The position numbers were made by a program, and so were the translations under genes. The notes below the pieces were generated by a model, which was not told the DNA's origin, ran no database searches, and worked only from the letters and a program-made list of their open reading frames with translations. Of a DNA stretch of 64,000 nucleotides, positions 35,291 through 48,010 are shown piece after piece. The stretch lies in NCBI GenBank assembly GCA_032207245.1, contig CM063505.1:178765217-178829216 (forward strand). Reading direction: 5' to 3'. This stretch comes from Pardosa pseudoannulata. Its lineage: Eukaryota > Arthropoda > Arachnida > Araneae > Lycosidae. The number at the start of each line of letters is the position of its first letter. Positions within the stretch are counted from its first letter, which is position 1.

Positions 35291-38200
35291 CTTTCTCTGT
35301 CACTTTAAAGGTACAGACAAGGCCTGATTATCAGAAGAACATGCAGGGCAATAAACTGAGACTCCAGAAGAATAGGAGGCTCTTAAATCTTCATAATTAT
35401 AGTAGCTTATTTACAATACTTCTACACCTAGACATATTTCAGATATTATGTCATATTCACATATAATATCATACATGTAATTTTACATGATATTACATAA
35501 TGTATTTTATCATTAATATATACATTTATTAATTACATATAAATATTACATTTATTTATGATAATGAAAGAAGCAATATTCAACAAGTAATGATATTGTA
35601 TAAGTTCACCAGACCCTCCCTATTCGTGGCTAGTTTTAAAGAGTACCCATTTTCTGCAAATTGCATTTTGGAATTAAATATGACTTATCAATAGTGTTTT
35701 AATATATTTTTAAAAGGATTTTTTTCGGCTGCTTTTCGAATTTTACAAATAAGTTAATGTCGACTTGTGTATTTAGTGATAAAGATGTTTGTAATAGCAT
35801 GATGGGTAAGAACTAAACCTTTACTCCGTGTCCCACTTTAGCATGTTTTTGGTCTGAGTACAGATTACCCCTGAGAAGAGTCTGAAGCCTTAATTGGCTA
35901 TATTCAAGATTCAGATACTAAGATAGATACTTCGTTAGCCTGTGATCAACAGGATTTAAAAAATTACATACATTTGAAATCTATGTAAAACTTGTAATTA
36001 TAGCAAAACCTATCTATAAGGATAGTGTAAAGACCTAGGAAAATATTGTTATAAACTAGTTAAAGTAATAGAAATCTTGATCATTTTCGGTTCTACTTTT
36101 TACGTACGTAAAATACATATAACATCTTGGATTGTATTATGAATTTGAATTCGACTTTATTTAAATAATTTTAATTAAATATTTATAACAATTATGAACA
36201 TCGTGGATATTTTGAATTAAAAATAAATACCAAATACATTGTGTAGACCTAGAATTCCACGAGAGCAAATGAAATATTGTTATAGACAGCATGGTTGCCT
36301 ACCTGTTTCGCAGAAAATGAAAAAAAATTATTTCACACTCTTTCCGAAACATACCAAACTGAATAGCTAAGAGTGAATTGTTTATTTTATTGCAGTTAGA
36401 ATAATATAAAGATTTTGAGAAACAAAACTGGGTCAAAAAAATGGCGAAAAAGATTTATCTACGAAAATATTAGCTGAAAAATTTCAGTTTAGGCCAGAAA
36501 AAAAAAACCATTGATTAAGGTAATAACGGTAAATTTCATTTTTGAATTATTTTACCGTGTTTATGCTTCCGAATTCGACTGAAACCTTTCTTGATGGACA
36601 AAAATAAAATCTGAGTCACTACTGCACTTTATTTACCTTTAAAACTGTAATACACATACTGAAATCAACAAAAATCACTCCTGAATTTCAGTCATAAACT
36701 TCAGGATTGACAAGTTTTTGAAGATTGAAATGACAAGTTTTTAAAGGACAAAACTTGTTTCTTGTCACATTATTAATTTTCTTAAATCTTAAGTTTTTTA
36801 ATTATTTCATTTCGAAGAAAAATATTTGATTTCTTCCTGACAACAGATTTTGAAGCAAACATAAAAATAAAATTCATTTGAACTAATATATTCCCTAAGT
36901 AGATATGTAGTTGCTTTGTCTTATTAGCAAAAAGCTTATAGTTTTAGTTTAAAAATTAACAATTACACGCTTTAAAAAAATGAAACAAACATCTGCTTAG
37001 GTTCCTTGCACTACAGTATATTTTGATCGAATGTAAATAAAATTTTAAGCATTTGCTTGTTTCTAAAGCTAATAAAACCTCTTAAACATAATTTTTATAT
37101 TTTCAGTTTCTAAAATGAATTACACGAAATAAAATATACTTATAGAATTGAATCTATTATTAAAAATTATATAATACAGTATACAGTCATAAATAGCTGC
37201 CTATTTAATATAATGTTGCTAAATTATTTCCACAGTGTTAATTCCTTTAAACGTAGTTTTGAAACAAAAAAGTACTTCCAACACTTATATAAGAATATGC
37301 TTCATTTAAAATAGAATTTTTATACTGTTATAAAAAATAAAGCAGACAGATCAGGCAATTGGTCTTATCATTTTCTTAAAACGTACCTTCACTGTCATCT
37401 TGATGAATTAAGCTTTTAATTCCATATGGGAATACCAGAAATACAGATAATCACCATCATTATGCTCTCCCCAAATCTCGCATACATTTGCAAAACTATC
37501 ATCCATGCAAGTAGTTTCAAGTAAGGGAAGGAGAATTATTCGAGATATCGGTAGATTACTTAGTTCATGAGATACTTAAAACACTCAAGTTGATTCATAA
37601 ATGCATGAGTTGGGGAGAGAGATAGAAAAAAATAGCATGATTATTTTTTTGAAAATGACTTTACCTACTTTACTTTCAAATGTTTACCAGCAGCCTAAAC
37701 GCTCAGATGTTCCAGTATTATGATATCTCCTAACACACAAACCTGGTGTCACGTATATATTAGAAGGTAATATCACGTATGAAGAGTCTCTTTGATTGCC
37801 CAGTCACGTGAGATTGAATTTGAATCAAGTCTACTTTTATCTCATTAATAGCTCCAAGAAACGTGGTATGTCGGATATTCTTTTAACATTAAAATTTTTA
37901 TTTTAATGCAGTTTAATTGGTCATGGAAAAATTCAGAGCAGTTCGGTAATTTTTGCAGTATTTTTAGGGCAAAATCAAACTTTTAAAATATTTTTTTAAT
38001 AAATATAGCGAGAAAAATGTAAAAAAAAAAAAAAAAAATTTATTACTGTGCATTTATCCACTATTAGCAAGAATAAAAATGCATGTATATACAATATGAA
38101 TGTAGTTTTTAAAAATAAATATGAATAAAATTATGTGGTTAGAAGAACTAAAATTCAACATTCACTTCAGTCTCACTAGACAAGAGAAAAGACACAATTT

Positions 38201-38700
38201 GGATGTCTGTTAAAGCTTCAAATTCTCGTAACAACAAGTTAATAATTGAAATTATCTAGCCGGGACTCGCACTACTTCAGTTTTATGGTTATGTTCATTT
38301 ATTTTAGTGCTGTAATTTCCTATACCTGAATTTAAAGAAAATTTTATTATATAAAAACAGTTTAGTTCCTTGTTCAATAGATATTTAGAAATAATTCTTT
38401 TTGATATTTCATACACAAGCGAATTCTGGCATCAGTTGTTTCTAGAAATGAAACTTTAATTTATTTTTTATTTAAAAAAGACAATGAAAGACTTTGTAAT
38501 GAAGTACGTAACAATTATTACTATTATTCAAATAGCCCATACAGATTAAGAAGATTAAGATTCAAGATCAAGAAAGAAAACATAAAACACGAAAACGATT
38601 CTGAAAGATTACAAGAAACTATATATCAGCAATGGAATTTGAACATCACGAACTCTTGGTAACAAAATACTACATGTAAATTATTTTTATTATTACTATA
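35291..38700. other. Long AT-rich stretch without recognised genes
   Basis: No credible coding frame and no match to the families in this window. A small inverted repeat ACGGTAAA/TTTACCGT lies at about 36,526-36,559, and a poly-A run at about 38,021-38,038. Confidence 0.5.
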
Positions 38701-38702
38701 TA

Positions 38703-39629
38703 CAATCGGCTCTCAATATCTAGACTTTGCTTATCTCGAAGTTTTTTCAAATTTCGTATTTCCCCACAATTTACTTAAATATAAATTTTTTCGTGATGCT
38801 ACAAGAAACCTTTGTTTAGTATTTTTTTTAATATAATGAATAGATAATTGAAAAACTTAATAAGTAAATGAATTTCATTTTAATTTCGGAAGACGTACGA
38901 ATGATTTCGGTGTTCGGGGAAATGACATTCCGCTAGGAACTAATTTACTATCTGGTTTGTCAGATAAATTTTAACGTCTTACACCTCCTCCTCGGATATT
39001 TAGAAAATGAATACTGTGGTATATTTTGATTGCTCGAGAAAAAAAAACCCCAGTAGAATTTAACTTCACAGATTTATATTCAAAATTTGCCCGGTGCAAA
39101 TACCTCTAACATATTATTATCACAGAAATAATAGTTCAAAGATAGCTGATGAGGTTGAGACCTTTTGTATATTTTATACATTGTATTACAAATGCTGACG
39201 GTAGTTATGTACTATGCAGTACCGGTGTTCATCGTTAAACTAGAATACGAGTTAAGTCATAACTAATGCTTTTTATAAAAATTGATTTCATACATAAGAT
39301 TGTAATCAAAGTAAGTTTTAAGAATAATGTAAAAAAAATTATCATTCTTAATTCAAGTATGGGAAAAAATATTTTTATTCATATTACGTATTAATCGTTT
39401 TATAGTACTACTTGTATTATTATTTTCATTGATAAAGTTATGAATATATCTGAATGCTTGTTAAAGCCTTTTGCTTTGTACCGTTTTGCGTTTTTTGATA
39501 TGTTAAAAGCTTTGTGTACCACTTTCTTTGATATAATGTTCAAATAATCCAGAATAAAAAGACAGGCGTTTTTTATATCTTAAATGCTTTTATTGGTCTC
39601 GATAATTTCGAATTATTGAGAGTAGACTG
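38703..39629. mobile_element. Second Tigger/pogo-like element, decayed (~927 bp)
   Basis: The left end reads CAATCGGCTCTCAATATC and the right end, reverse-complemented, reads CAGTCTACTCTCAATAATTC. Both continue into TATCTCGAA/TATCGAGA motifs typical of pogo-like termini. TA precedes the left end; the right end is followed by TG, a one-base change from TA. Length almost equals the 31,638 element, but the terminal sequence differs, so it is another family. No transposase frame survives. Confidence 0.6.
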
Positions 39630-39636
39630 TGTCTGC

Positions 39637-39712
39637 GTATGTATGTATATATGTGTACGCACACACACATATATATCGATATTAAATACATATATATATA
39701 TATATATACATA
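39637..39712. repeat. TA/CA compound microsatellite
   Basis: Short alternating GTATGT, ACACAC and TATATA runs. Confidence 0.85.
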
Positions 39713-41866
39713 AATAGAAAAGATTTTGGTTTAATTTTACGAATAAGCATTATTATACTAGTTTCAGACAAGTGTGAACAGGTAAAGAACATTTATAAGA
39801 AATAAGTCCAGGATATTTTCTCTAACTATTTACGAGATTAAAATGGTTTTGTACATACATTTTACAATTTTTAAAATGTAAAAGAAAACTTTTTACCTGT
39901 GTTATCAACGGAAACGAAGTTTCTTAGATGTGATGTCGGAGTGAAATTAACCTTATCCTAAATATCATCAAAATTCCTCTCACAGTCAATGAACACTGAT
40001 TTTTGAGCGACTATGAGTATCTCAGATTTGAAAAAATTCCATACAGTTTTAGAAGAAAGAGCAGAGAGTGTAACACCCCTTTAAATTTATGCACCATGAA
40101 AACATTTCTTCGTCCACGTTAATCATGTCTTTCATTCATCATTCACAAGCATGAAAGGAATATGGAATCAATTTCAACCATCTCGTGCCTAAAAATACCC
40201 ATACAGTGGGCTTAAGGTGGTACTCCACCTGTTATAGAGAAAATGTGCTTGCTTTCTTTTTTTTTTTCATTTAATCGTATGATTTGACTATTGAAATTGC
40301 CTCGAAACCTGTATAGACAATGCAGTGTCGAGTGAAGCTGTCAAACTCTTACACTAAAATAGAAAAATAATAGCTTTTGAAATGCTGCATCTGTTACGAG
40401 AGTACGAAGGTCTCGTAGAAGTATACGACACACTTTCTAAATATACCTAGAAATGGCACTATATGATTTCTTCAGCAAGAAAACAGAGCTAAAAATAAAG
40501 AACCACTCAAAATTTTTCAAAAGCTGCACACAATAATAGTTAAATACCAAGATAATAAGCCTCTAGTTAGAGCTATTATTGCAAATGAGAAGAGTACTAA
40601 AAATCTTCAGTTATGAGTAACAGACACGATATTTTCAGTGGATAATTTTTAGAGATATTAAAGGGGTGCTAAGAAAAATACAGACACACATCTAACAAAG
40701 TTTAATTTCATTTTTCGCTGCTAGAAAGTGTGCACATACGAGTACGAATCGAAGGAAAATATCAACTTCTTTGAACTTAATATTAAAAATTTCACGGTTT
40801 TCATTTTCAGAATTAATATAAATGTAGTTTTTAATGAAAGGGTGGCTTAAAGAACTTTGACAAAATGTTGAGGTGTAGAAGTATCTTTTCGTAACCTATC
40901 CTGATAAAATTAACAACTTCTGACAAAATTACTGACTATTAGAATTAAGTAAAATTTAAACAATAGCTCTCAGAATATCTCGTGTAACTCCTGATGTTTT
41001 TATAACATTCAGAACAAATTTAGCAAGAACTTGTCTTTCGTATGACACAAATGCTTAATAGGTGTCAATAATGAATGAATCAAATAAGACAAATTATTGT
41101 CATTACTCTTCAGGATATTTTTGGGGTTAGAAAAGCCTTAAAAATTTGATTTCTACAACTTTGTAGTACAATTTGATTTCTACAACTTTTACTATACTTT
41201 ACATTTCAGAATTAACAGTTTTTATACGCCCAAGTAACCAATATCCTATGTGTCGTTACTAAGCAGTTTTTCTGGTATCACACAATACAGAAAAACAACC
41301 AAACATTTCGGATGACAAAAATTCCACAAAGAATAACTTCATAAAAGAATTAAATTTTTTTCTCGGATTGTAAACTACTTAAGAAAAATGTGCGATCACA
41401 AGCAATAAAAAATGCATTACATTTATTGTAAAAGCACATAAATCATAGGTAAATTTTATAAATTTGGAACATTTTTATATTAACATACGCAAATAATACT
41501 TTCTCCCCTTTTACCTCTTCACAAGCTAAACATTGGAACATTTTCATAATATTTTGAAGTTTAAATCCTAACACACTGTTTCATTTGGAAGTACCCTAAA
41601 TGTCTGATGAAAATTGGCACTTCAGAATTATGAAAATACTAAACCAGCTATATCGTATGAGGTTTATTCTTGAATACAGAACATCCAACTAACCTAAACA
41701 TATTACTTTTTTAACATCACAAAAGAATAAGACAGTAGTAGAAAGGGCGTTAATCCTCGTCCTAGGAAAATTTCAGTTACTACACACTGTGAACATCTAT
41801 AAACTTCTTCTAATATTTAATGAGGTGTTTATGATTTTGATAAGTAAATAGAGGTTATATTTGACT
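39713..41866. other. No recognised gene
   Basis: AT-rich. A short hairpin-forming GGTGGTACTCCACC sits at about 40,215-40,228 within CAGTGGGCTTAAGG..., which looks like a single DNA-transposon end. I could not find its partner. Confidence 0.45.
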
Positions 41867-42045
41867 AGGTTTGGTCAAGCTATGGAGCGTTATGATCAAT
41901 CTTTTTTGCAATAAGAGGGCTAATTAGAGCAAACTTACTGCTTTAAAGCAGATTCTGAACAGCTTCGAACAACCTAAAAGTGGAATTTAAAATCACTATC
42001 TTCGGTACTGAAAGGCAATATCCTATCCATTCGGCCATCCTCTGG
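41867..42045 (-). mobile_element. tRNA-derived SINE, diverged, near full length
   Basis: The plus strand runs from AGGTTTGGTCAAGCTATGG through GAGGGCTAATTAGAGC, CAGATTCTGAACAGC and TTCGGTACTGAAAGGCAA to CCATTCGGCCATCCTCTGG. Both internal promoter boxes are mutated. Confidence 0.8.
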
Positions 42046-42634
42046 ATGAATTTTTAGAGAGAAAATATGACTGTGAAAAAGCTCTATTTCTTTTAAGTCA
42101 AATAAGAAACTTACACTGTAATTTTACAATATGAATTTTGGAACAAGGAATCAATACAACGCCGTCGCTTAGTTAAATTTAAGGATAATTAAGACGGTTT
42201 AAAAATATTTCTATGGCATCTGATATAAAAAAGTAAGAAGATTACTTGAAACACAGAAATTTCTTTAAAGATGCAAAACTTTAACAATACGATACCTTTC
42301 TAACGGTTATTTGTTGAAAGATTATTTTCAAAGTTTTTTTCTTTGCTTTTTTCACAGAAAAGAAAGATTAATTTTCATTTAGCAGCTGCATTTAACAAAT
42401 ATGGTAAAATTATGATTACCGAGATGATACACTAAAAATAAGATAAGCTTAAACAGTTAATTTATCTTTTAACTGTCTTTTTAAAAAATAGAAAATAAAT
42501 TTCCTATTTTACAATTTTTTAATATGAACCAAATGTTATTTTTTAAGGTAATGAGTATGCTTTTTGAGCTCAAATTTGCATATTGTTCAAAGGCTATAAT
42601 ACTTATTTAGATTGGATTTCTCTTCTCGAAGTTC
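42046..42634. other. No recognised gene
   Basis: AT-rich spacer between two oppositely oriented SINE copies. Confidence 0.55.
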
Positions 42635-42816
42635 ATTCCGAACGAAGGCCTAATGAGTAAGGCATTGCTCTTAGGTACCGGAGTTCGTAGATTTAAATCT
42701 CATTACTGGCATGTATATCCGTAGCCGTTCGGAATCGGCTTTAAGCAGTAGGTCCCAGCTTTATTAGCTTTCGTATAGCAAGACAGTAGACAGTAATATT
42801 CCAATTCAACCAACCT
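42635..42816 (+). mobile_element. tRNA-derived SINE, plus strand
   Basis: Starts TTCCGAACGAAGGCC and continues with CTCTTAGGTACCGGAGTTCG, a mutated B box (AGATTTAAATCTC), GTAGCCGTTCGGAATCGGC and TTTAAGCAGTAGGTCCC, ending in CCAATTCAACCAACC, a worn version of the CCAAACCAAACC tail. Confidence 0.85.
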
Positions 42817-43711
42817 ACAAATTTCAAGTCTACAATTTTATATGATGTAAAACTTGGAAATTGTATCATCATTGAATTAACAACCAGTATAAACATAAAC
42901 AATGTCGTTAGATGCATTTTCAAACTAATAATCAGCAAATATTAAAAAAATTCACTTTCTCCAGCAATACGTCACAATCTTATTTTTTACAACTTACTCG
43001 CGTTTATTTTATTCCGACTATTGATACTATTAATATATCAGACTAATTTTCAAATGTCTAGACTTCCCGAAATTTTCAGATTAAATATATGAATGATTCT
43101 TAAATATTAACAGACACGAAAGTAAAAAAATTATTCGATGTAGACCGATGTTTCGAAAAAAAAGTTGGCTGCAATCCATTAGAACATCATGCTCTAAAAT
43201 TCTCCCCACCTTCCTATTGCACGTATGTATATTTTGCGCTATTTATTAGTTTTTACAATACTAGCTTCAAACTCACGATGTATTCTGAATTATTATTAGT
43301 TTTTATCCTAGCTCATTTGTTCCCCCTTTACTAATTTTTTACTTTTAAGCCAAAATGTTAAAGTTACAAGTCAAAGTACGTAAAAAAAGGAATATATATA
43401 TTTTGTGTTTATCAAATGTGATCGAAAGTTTCAATATTTAAAATTAAATATACAATCGTAATATAATTTCTTTCTGTAAAGTATCCTAATTTAACTCTAA
43501 ATGTGAGAGAAGATTGTTACAGTAATAAGTGTCAAGCGTGAGGATTACTTAATCCTAAAATGTTTTTCAAAATAGTTTTGGGTTGTATGATCTTTACTCT
43601 AATAAATGTCAAACTAGAAATTTTGTTTAAAAATTCGAAGCGAGAGGTATAAAAAATACAATCATGTTAAAGGAAAGGGAAGTTAAATTTGTATTTGTAG
43701 CATAAAATATA
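42817..43711. other. No recognised gene; AT-rich
   Basis: Nothing beyond chance frames. Confidence 0.55.
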
Positions 43712-43715
43712 TTAA

Positions 43716-43935
43716 CACTAAACATACCATATAACGGGTCCATAAGGTTTATGTAAAAAATGCGATGGGAAATAAATTAAAAATTCTTATTCTTTGTGTT
43801 TGTAATACATAAAAATTGACAATATACAATTTTGTTTAATTATAATAAAGTTTATTTGTCTATTTCCGTCATTTGTCCGTCATTTGACCGGCTATGGTAG
43901 AAACAGGTATGTATTAAGTGTTGGTATGTTTAGTG
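43716..43935 (+). mobile_element. piggyBac-like MITE, copy 3 (220 bp)
   Basis: CACTAAACATACC at the left and GGTATGTTTAGTG at the right, each next to TTAA (43,712-43,715 and 43,936-43,939). The interior is nearly collinear with the 13,903 copy (for example AATTCTTATTCTTTGTGTTT and ACAATTTTGTTTAATTATAA) but lacks ~45 bp. The close match of the two copies suggests fairly recent activity. Confidence 0.85.
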
Positions 43936-44136
43936 TTAAGTAATATTTTATTTATTTATTTTTTAATAAATGCAGTATAAACGAAGAATTTTCTTTGTCT
44001 TTTGATATACTAGAAATAATTAGACAATGTAATAAGCTAGATAAAAAATTAGATATATAAACTGAAAAGTCTTAATTTATTAGCCATTATTTATTATGAG
44101 ATAAAAACTAAATTTGTTGTTATAATAATATAAGAG

Positions 44137-44590
44137 TTATGATAATTTTTTGCAACACGAGGTTTAAAATCAGATCGGGAATTTGGCGTTATCTCAATAA
44201 ACATCTCTTACAGCAACACGGATCCATGCATTTGGATTATTGTATCAAGAAGCAAGAATGAAGTAACATTTGTAGTTCTTAATAAGCCAAAAATATTAAT
44301 CCGGGCTAACGACAAACCACAGAAAAAAAACACCTTTTACATTTTTAGTATACTTTTATGTGAATTCTAGTCGGTAATTTGATTTCATAACATCTAGATA
44401 GAATCATTTTTGGATCACACATTATATTGAGCATTTTTATGATAACGTTGAGGGGAAAACACTGAAAATGTTTTACTTAAGTTATTTTGTCTACATTCCT
44501 GTGTAAATATCAACTCAAAGTTGAAAATAGTTTGGTCTGGATCGCTAAAAACGGGCTAATTAGACACCGCTTAATGCGCTATCCATACGT
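44137..44590 (-). mobile_element. Two weak SINE fragments
   Basis: TTTTTTGCAACACGAGGTTT with GATCGGGAATT at about 44,147-44,184, and AGTTTGGTCTGGATCGC with GGGCTAATTAGACACC at about 44,529-44,575, resemble parts of the SINE body. They are separated by ~340 bp of unrelated sequence and may be one broken copy or two remnants. Confidence 0.35.
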
Positions 44591-44645
44591 CACAAATATG
44601 CTATTTTTTTAAAATAATGACACTAAAAACTGAAAATAATTTTAA

Positions 44646-44780
44646 TGTGCAATAAATCATTTTAAATAAAAGCGAATGTATTACTTGCATTTACTTGTTT
44701 TAATATATAATTTTAAAAGGCAATCTTGCAAATGTAACAATGGTAACAAAGTTCGATTAGAACAGGATAGCTTTTCAGGG
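44646..44780. repeat. Dispersed repeat, copy B (partner at 22,809)
   Basis: Collinear landmarks with copy A: GTGCAATAAAT, TTTTAAAT, TGTATTACTTGCATTT, ATCTTGCAAA and AGAACAGGATAG. Termini are undefined and no coding is evident. Confidence 0.45.
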
Positions 44781-45556
44781 TTAAAGACTATTCCGAAAAG
44801 TTACAAGCAGTAATGCTAGTAGTGAGTTTTGAATAGGAGCCTGCTACCAATTCGACCAATGTTGAGAATAGTATAACAATTAAAACGGACAAAATTAACC
44901 TTACAAGTATTCGTCCGTTGTAATTTATTGTATCTCGTTCAAGCAAGAAATCAGAAAATAACCCAACAGTAATTTTTGATTTGCCCACGACATATTGGAA
45001 TGTATGAGAAACAATGAACTAAAATCTAGTTTACACGTTATACTATCCAAATTATTTCATTCTGAACTAAACAGCGGTATTTGGAACTTACACGAATAAA
45101 ACTGAATAAACAGGTAGTAAAGGAAACATATATAATGCATAGATTTCCGTAGCTATGATCAATTTTAGGTTAAAAATAAATAAATGGTTTTTTTTTTTTT
45201 TTTCGTTTTGGTTTAACCATGGGAAGTCGAAAAAGCCATTGACTCCTGAACTGTAAAGGTTGCACAATATCTGCTGCCGGATAGGAAAGAGGGAACTTGT
45301 AAAAGCTTCCAATCATTTCATAACACTTATACCAATTTTATTACAAAACAGGCATGCTTTATGGAAAACCCAATTTCTAAAAAAATGCATTTATGAAGTG
45401 CACGAATGTTACACTCAGGGGAAAAAAATTCAAACCAAGGTACCAAAATTGATGAGTAGAATACAGCTGATTACAGGAAAGGAAATATTGTAGATAGTAA
45501 TTTCTCTGCAAATCAACAACCTATGAAACAAGTGAATACAACAGAGATTTTTAGGT
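44781..45556. other. No recognised gene
   Basis: Overlapping frames of 66-77 codons on both strands (44,788-44,988; 45,088-45,312; 45,260-45,493) show no motif and are not called. A T-rich run lies at about 45,188-45,203. Confidence 0.45.
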
Positions 45557-45718
45557 TAGGTTTGGTTTGGAACGCTAGGGTCTACATTTTAGCAACACTA
45601 GGGTTAATGAGGCCGGGACCTACTGTTTAGAGCCGATTCCGAACGACTACGAATAGCCGTGCTACAATGGGATTCGAACCCACGGACTCCGGTTCTGAAG
45701 ATCAGCGCCCTAACCATT
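45557..45718 (-). mobile_element. tRNA-derived SINE, slightly 5'-truncated
   Basis: The plus strand begins GGTTTGGTTTGGAACGC and carries GAGGCCGGGACCTACTG, GAGCCGATTCCGAACGAC, the B-box complement GGGATTCGAACCC and GATCAGCGCCCTAACCATTC. It stops before the terminal GGCC...GTTCGG, so the first ~15 bp of the SINE are missing. Confidence 0.9.
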
Positions 45719-47020
45719 CTTTTGTAAATCTAGATTCATAACATTTGAACAGTGCTTTGATTTATCATGCTTTTATATTGTAATACACTCATAAAAAACT
45801 ACACTATAAACCAAAAATATATAGATAATTTATAATAAACTACACGTTCCAAAAATAGGTGATCAAAGTTCTTTTTTTAAACTTTGTCGCAATGTTTTAC
45901 TCATAACTAATGACGAAAAAATAGAACTGTTACATATGAAACCAATTATTTATGTTTAGTACAGTGCTAGGGTTTAAAAAAAATTAAACAGGTATTTGGA
46001 AAGAAATGGTGTTTGATGCTATTAAATTACTAATGCTCGCAATGCAATTACAATCACTAGTGGCTCACTGATTTCTTTGCCATATAAAGGAGCATACCTT
46101 TACTCAAGTACGAACAATTATTAGGTGTGCCCCCTTTCACTACAAAATTATCAAAAATTGGATGTATGTGAAGAAATATACGTTAACACATGGAGGTGAA
46201 AATAGTGCCATTTTCTGGCAGCGTGTAATTCTCAACAGGTATGCTTGAATTCTTTTTAACCCCATTTGGACTCCTAACAGTGGCAGAAAAGTAAAACTAA
46301 ATATAAATCAGAATTATTAACTGATGAAACCGTATCAAACAAATGTCATTCCAATATACGATATTACGGAGTAATCATTCGAGTTTTTCGTTCCAAGTAA
46401 AATTTTGCACAATTTTTATTCGTTTTATTTTTAAGGTCATAGCAAAGTGTTGAAATAGAGAATGTTCTGCTATTATTATGAAGAAATTTAGTCAGCAAAA
46501 ATGAAGAAAGGGGGTGTGTAAAGCGTCTCCGCTACCTACCCCCATCCCCGAGAACAGATTTTTTCGGCGACAGCGAACGCGAGTAGCCCGCTTCAAGCAG
46601 TCAAGGTCAGTGAACTCTCAGCTTTCCCATTGAAAGAAAAAACCGTGATACTGCAAAAGTAAAGCAAAAATGAACCGAACAAAATGAAAAGCAATAGAAA
46701 GAAGAGATTCTCATACGGTAATCAGCGTAAAAGCTGTGAAAAATCAATTATACTATATCCAACTCAAATTATGCTTCTTCTAATCATTCTATTATTTTTC
46801 CGTTTTTTCCGCAATATGTCCTCGAAAATGGTGTATCAATGCGAGTTTGTTTTTTCTCAAATACAATTAAATTTAACTCCAGTGTTGATATGATTTAATT
46901 AGAAGTTAAAAAGTTATAGCATGACAATGGTTTAGTAAAAATAGAAAAAGATAAAATTTTTAGCCATTCTTTTACCTAAATACGTTCCGGAATAGCTTTA
47001 ACGTATCCAGTTATAAGAGC
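45719..47020. other. No recognised gene; one GC-rich patch
   Basis: A GC-rich patch at about 46,510-46,640 (for example CGGCGACAGCGAACGCGAG) interrupts AT-rich sequence. The 69-codon frame at 46,684-46,893 that follows has no motif. Function is unknown. Confidence 0.4.
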
Positions 47021-47189
47021 CTTAGTCAAAGTATTATTTTAAACTTAACATGTTTACTGTAGAAAGATGCCAATAAGTAAGTAAGCGTTTGCTATCGTTT
47101 GCTTCTCAATAGTACAAAACTATTGCCACTCACAGGTAGCTAAATTTTACAAATTAAAGATAACATGATGAGAGGTTACATTTCCAACA
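47021..47189 (-). repeat. Downstream LTR of the BEL/Pao remnant
   Basis: The plus strand runs CTTAGTCAAAG...TTTCCAACA. It matches the other LTR across its length apart from scattered substitutions and one small difference near TAAGCG. The mismatch level indicates an insertion of some age. Confidence 0.8.
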
Positions 47190-47387
47190 TTATCCCACCT
47201 TTTGTATTGGAGGGTTATACATGACAATACAAAACTAATATAAATTTTGTTTTAAACACCAATATTTCATAAGCATATTATCTAAACTGAACTATTAAAT
47301 GTGTATTAAAGGAATTAGAGTCCAAGTATTTATAAATCAAGTCTCTTTGGAGGTATAATGAGTCGTCCAACACGAGTTCGCTGAAAA

Positions 47388-47636
47388 TTATTTTCCAGAC
47401 TGATTTTTTCTGGATTTTAAATGTTCAATAGCTTTGGCGTAATTATATTTAGACGGTGGGTAACTTTCTACTATATGTCTAGCCTTCCTCTTTAATTTCA
47501 ACGAAGATAGTAGATACTGAAATTTGTCTTCTCTTATTTTTGTATCTTCATGGATACGAGAAAATTGTCTCCCCAAAACGACCCAATTATGCGGCATTAA
47601 TTCATACACCTTTAAATCTAGCTTAGGTAAAGTCAA
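47388..47636 (-). pseudogene. Gag fragment of a BEL/Pao element (DUF1759-like)
   Basis: The 82-codon frame opens with a short stretch LPKLDLKVYE, continues to FSRIHEDTKIREDKFQYLLS and ends KYNYAKAIEHLKSR. This order (LPKLxLxxF..., then DKFxYL, then Y..A...LK.R) is the pattern of the DUF1759 region of Pao/BEL gag proteins. The expected W in the first block and the usual GxA..I motif are only partly kept. The frame ends in a stop soon after and nothing of pol follows. A separate upstream gag piece lies at 47,751-47,985, interrupted by stops in between. Confidence 0.7.
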
Positions 47637-47750
47637 ATTTTCAGTGTTCGTAGCAGAAATGTTTTAAAATTCACTATTTTCAACTTGGCGACAATTTTCA
47701 TAATTAGTCTTAATTTCAATGAATCTACTATCTCTATATGATTCAATATC

Positions 47751-47985
47751 ATTCATTTTCGGAATATTCTGTTATTAATGACAATTCATAATCCAACTTA
47801 AATAATCTACCAGCTTTATCTGCAACTTTATTAAATAGAACATTTATATCCTTACCACTTTCAAGCGTTGATAAAGCAGTATCGTATTCTTTGCAAGCTT
47901 TCGTAAGCAGGCGTCGTAAATTTGTTCGCTCTGCTGTTAATTTTTCTGCTGTAGTTTTATTAGTATCTTCCTTCGTAATATGTTG
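47751..47985 (-). pseudogene. N-terminal gag piece of the same BEL/Pao remnant
   Basis: Directly after the primer-binding site, the minus strand is open for about 78 codons, Lys/Glu/Leu/Thr-rich (for example ITKEDTNKTTAEKLTAER), in keeping with the helical N-terminal region of Pao/BEL gag. It ends in TGA at 47,749-47,751. Stops separate it from the DUF1759-like fragment. Confidence 0.55.
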
Positions 47986-48010
47986 AGTCCTGTCGCGAAC
48001 GCCAATTTAT

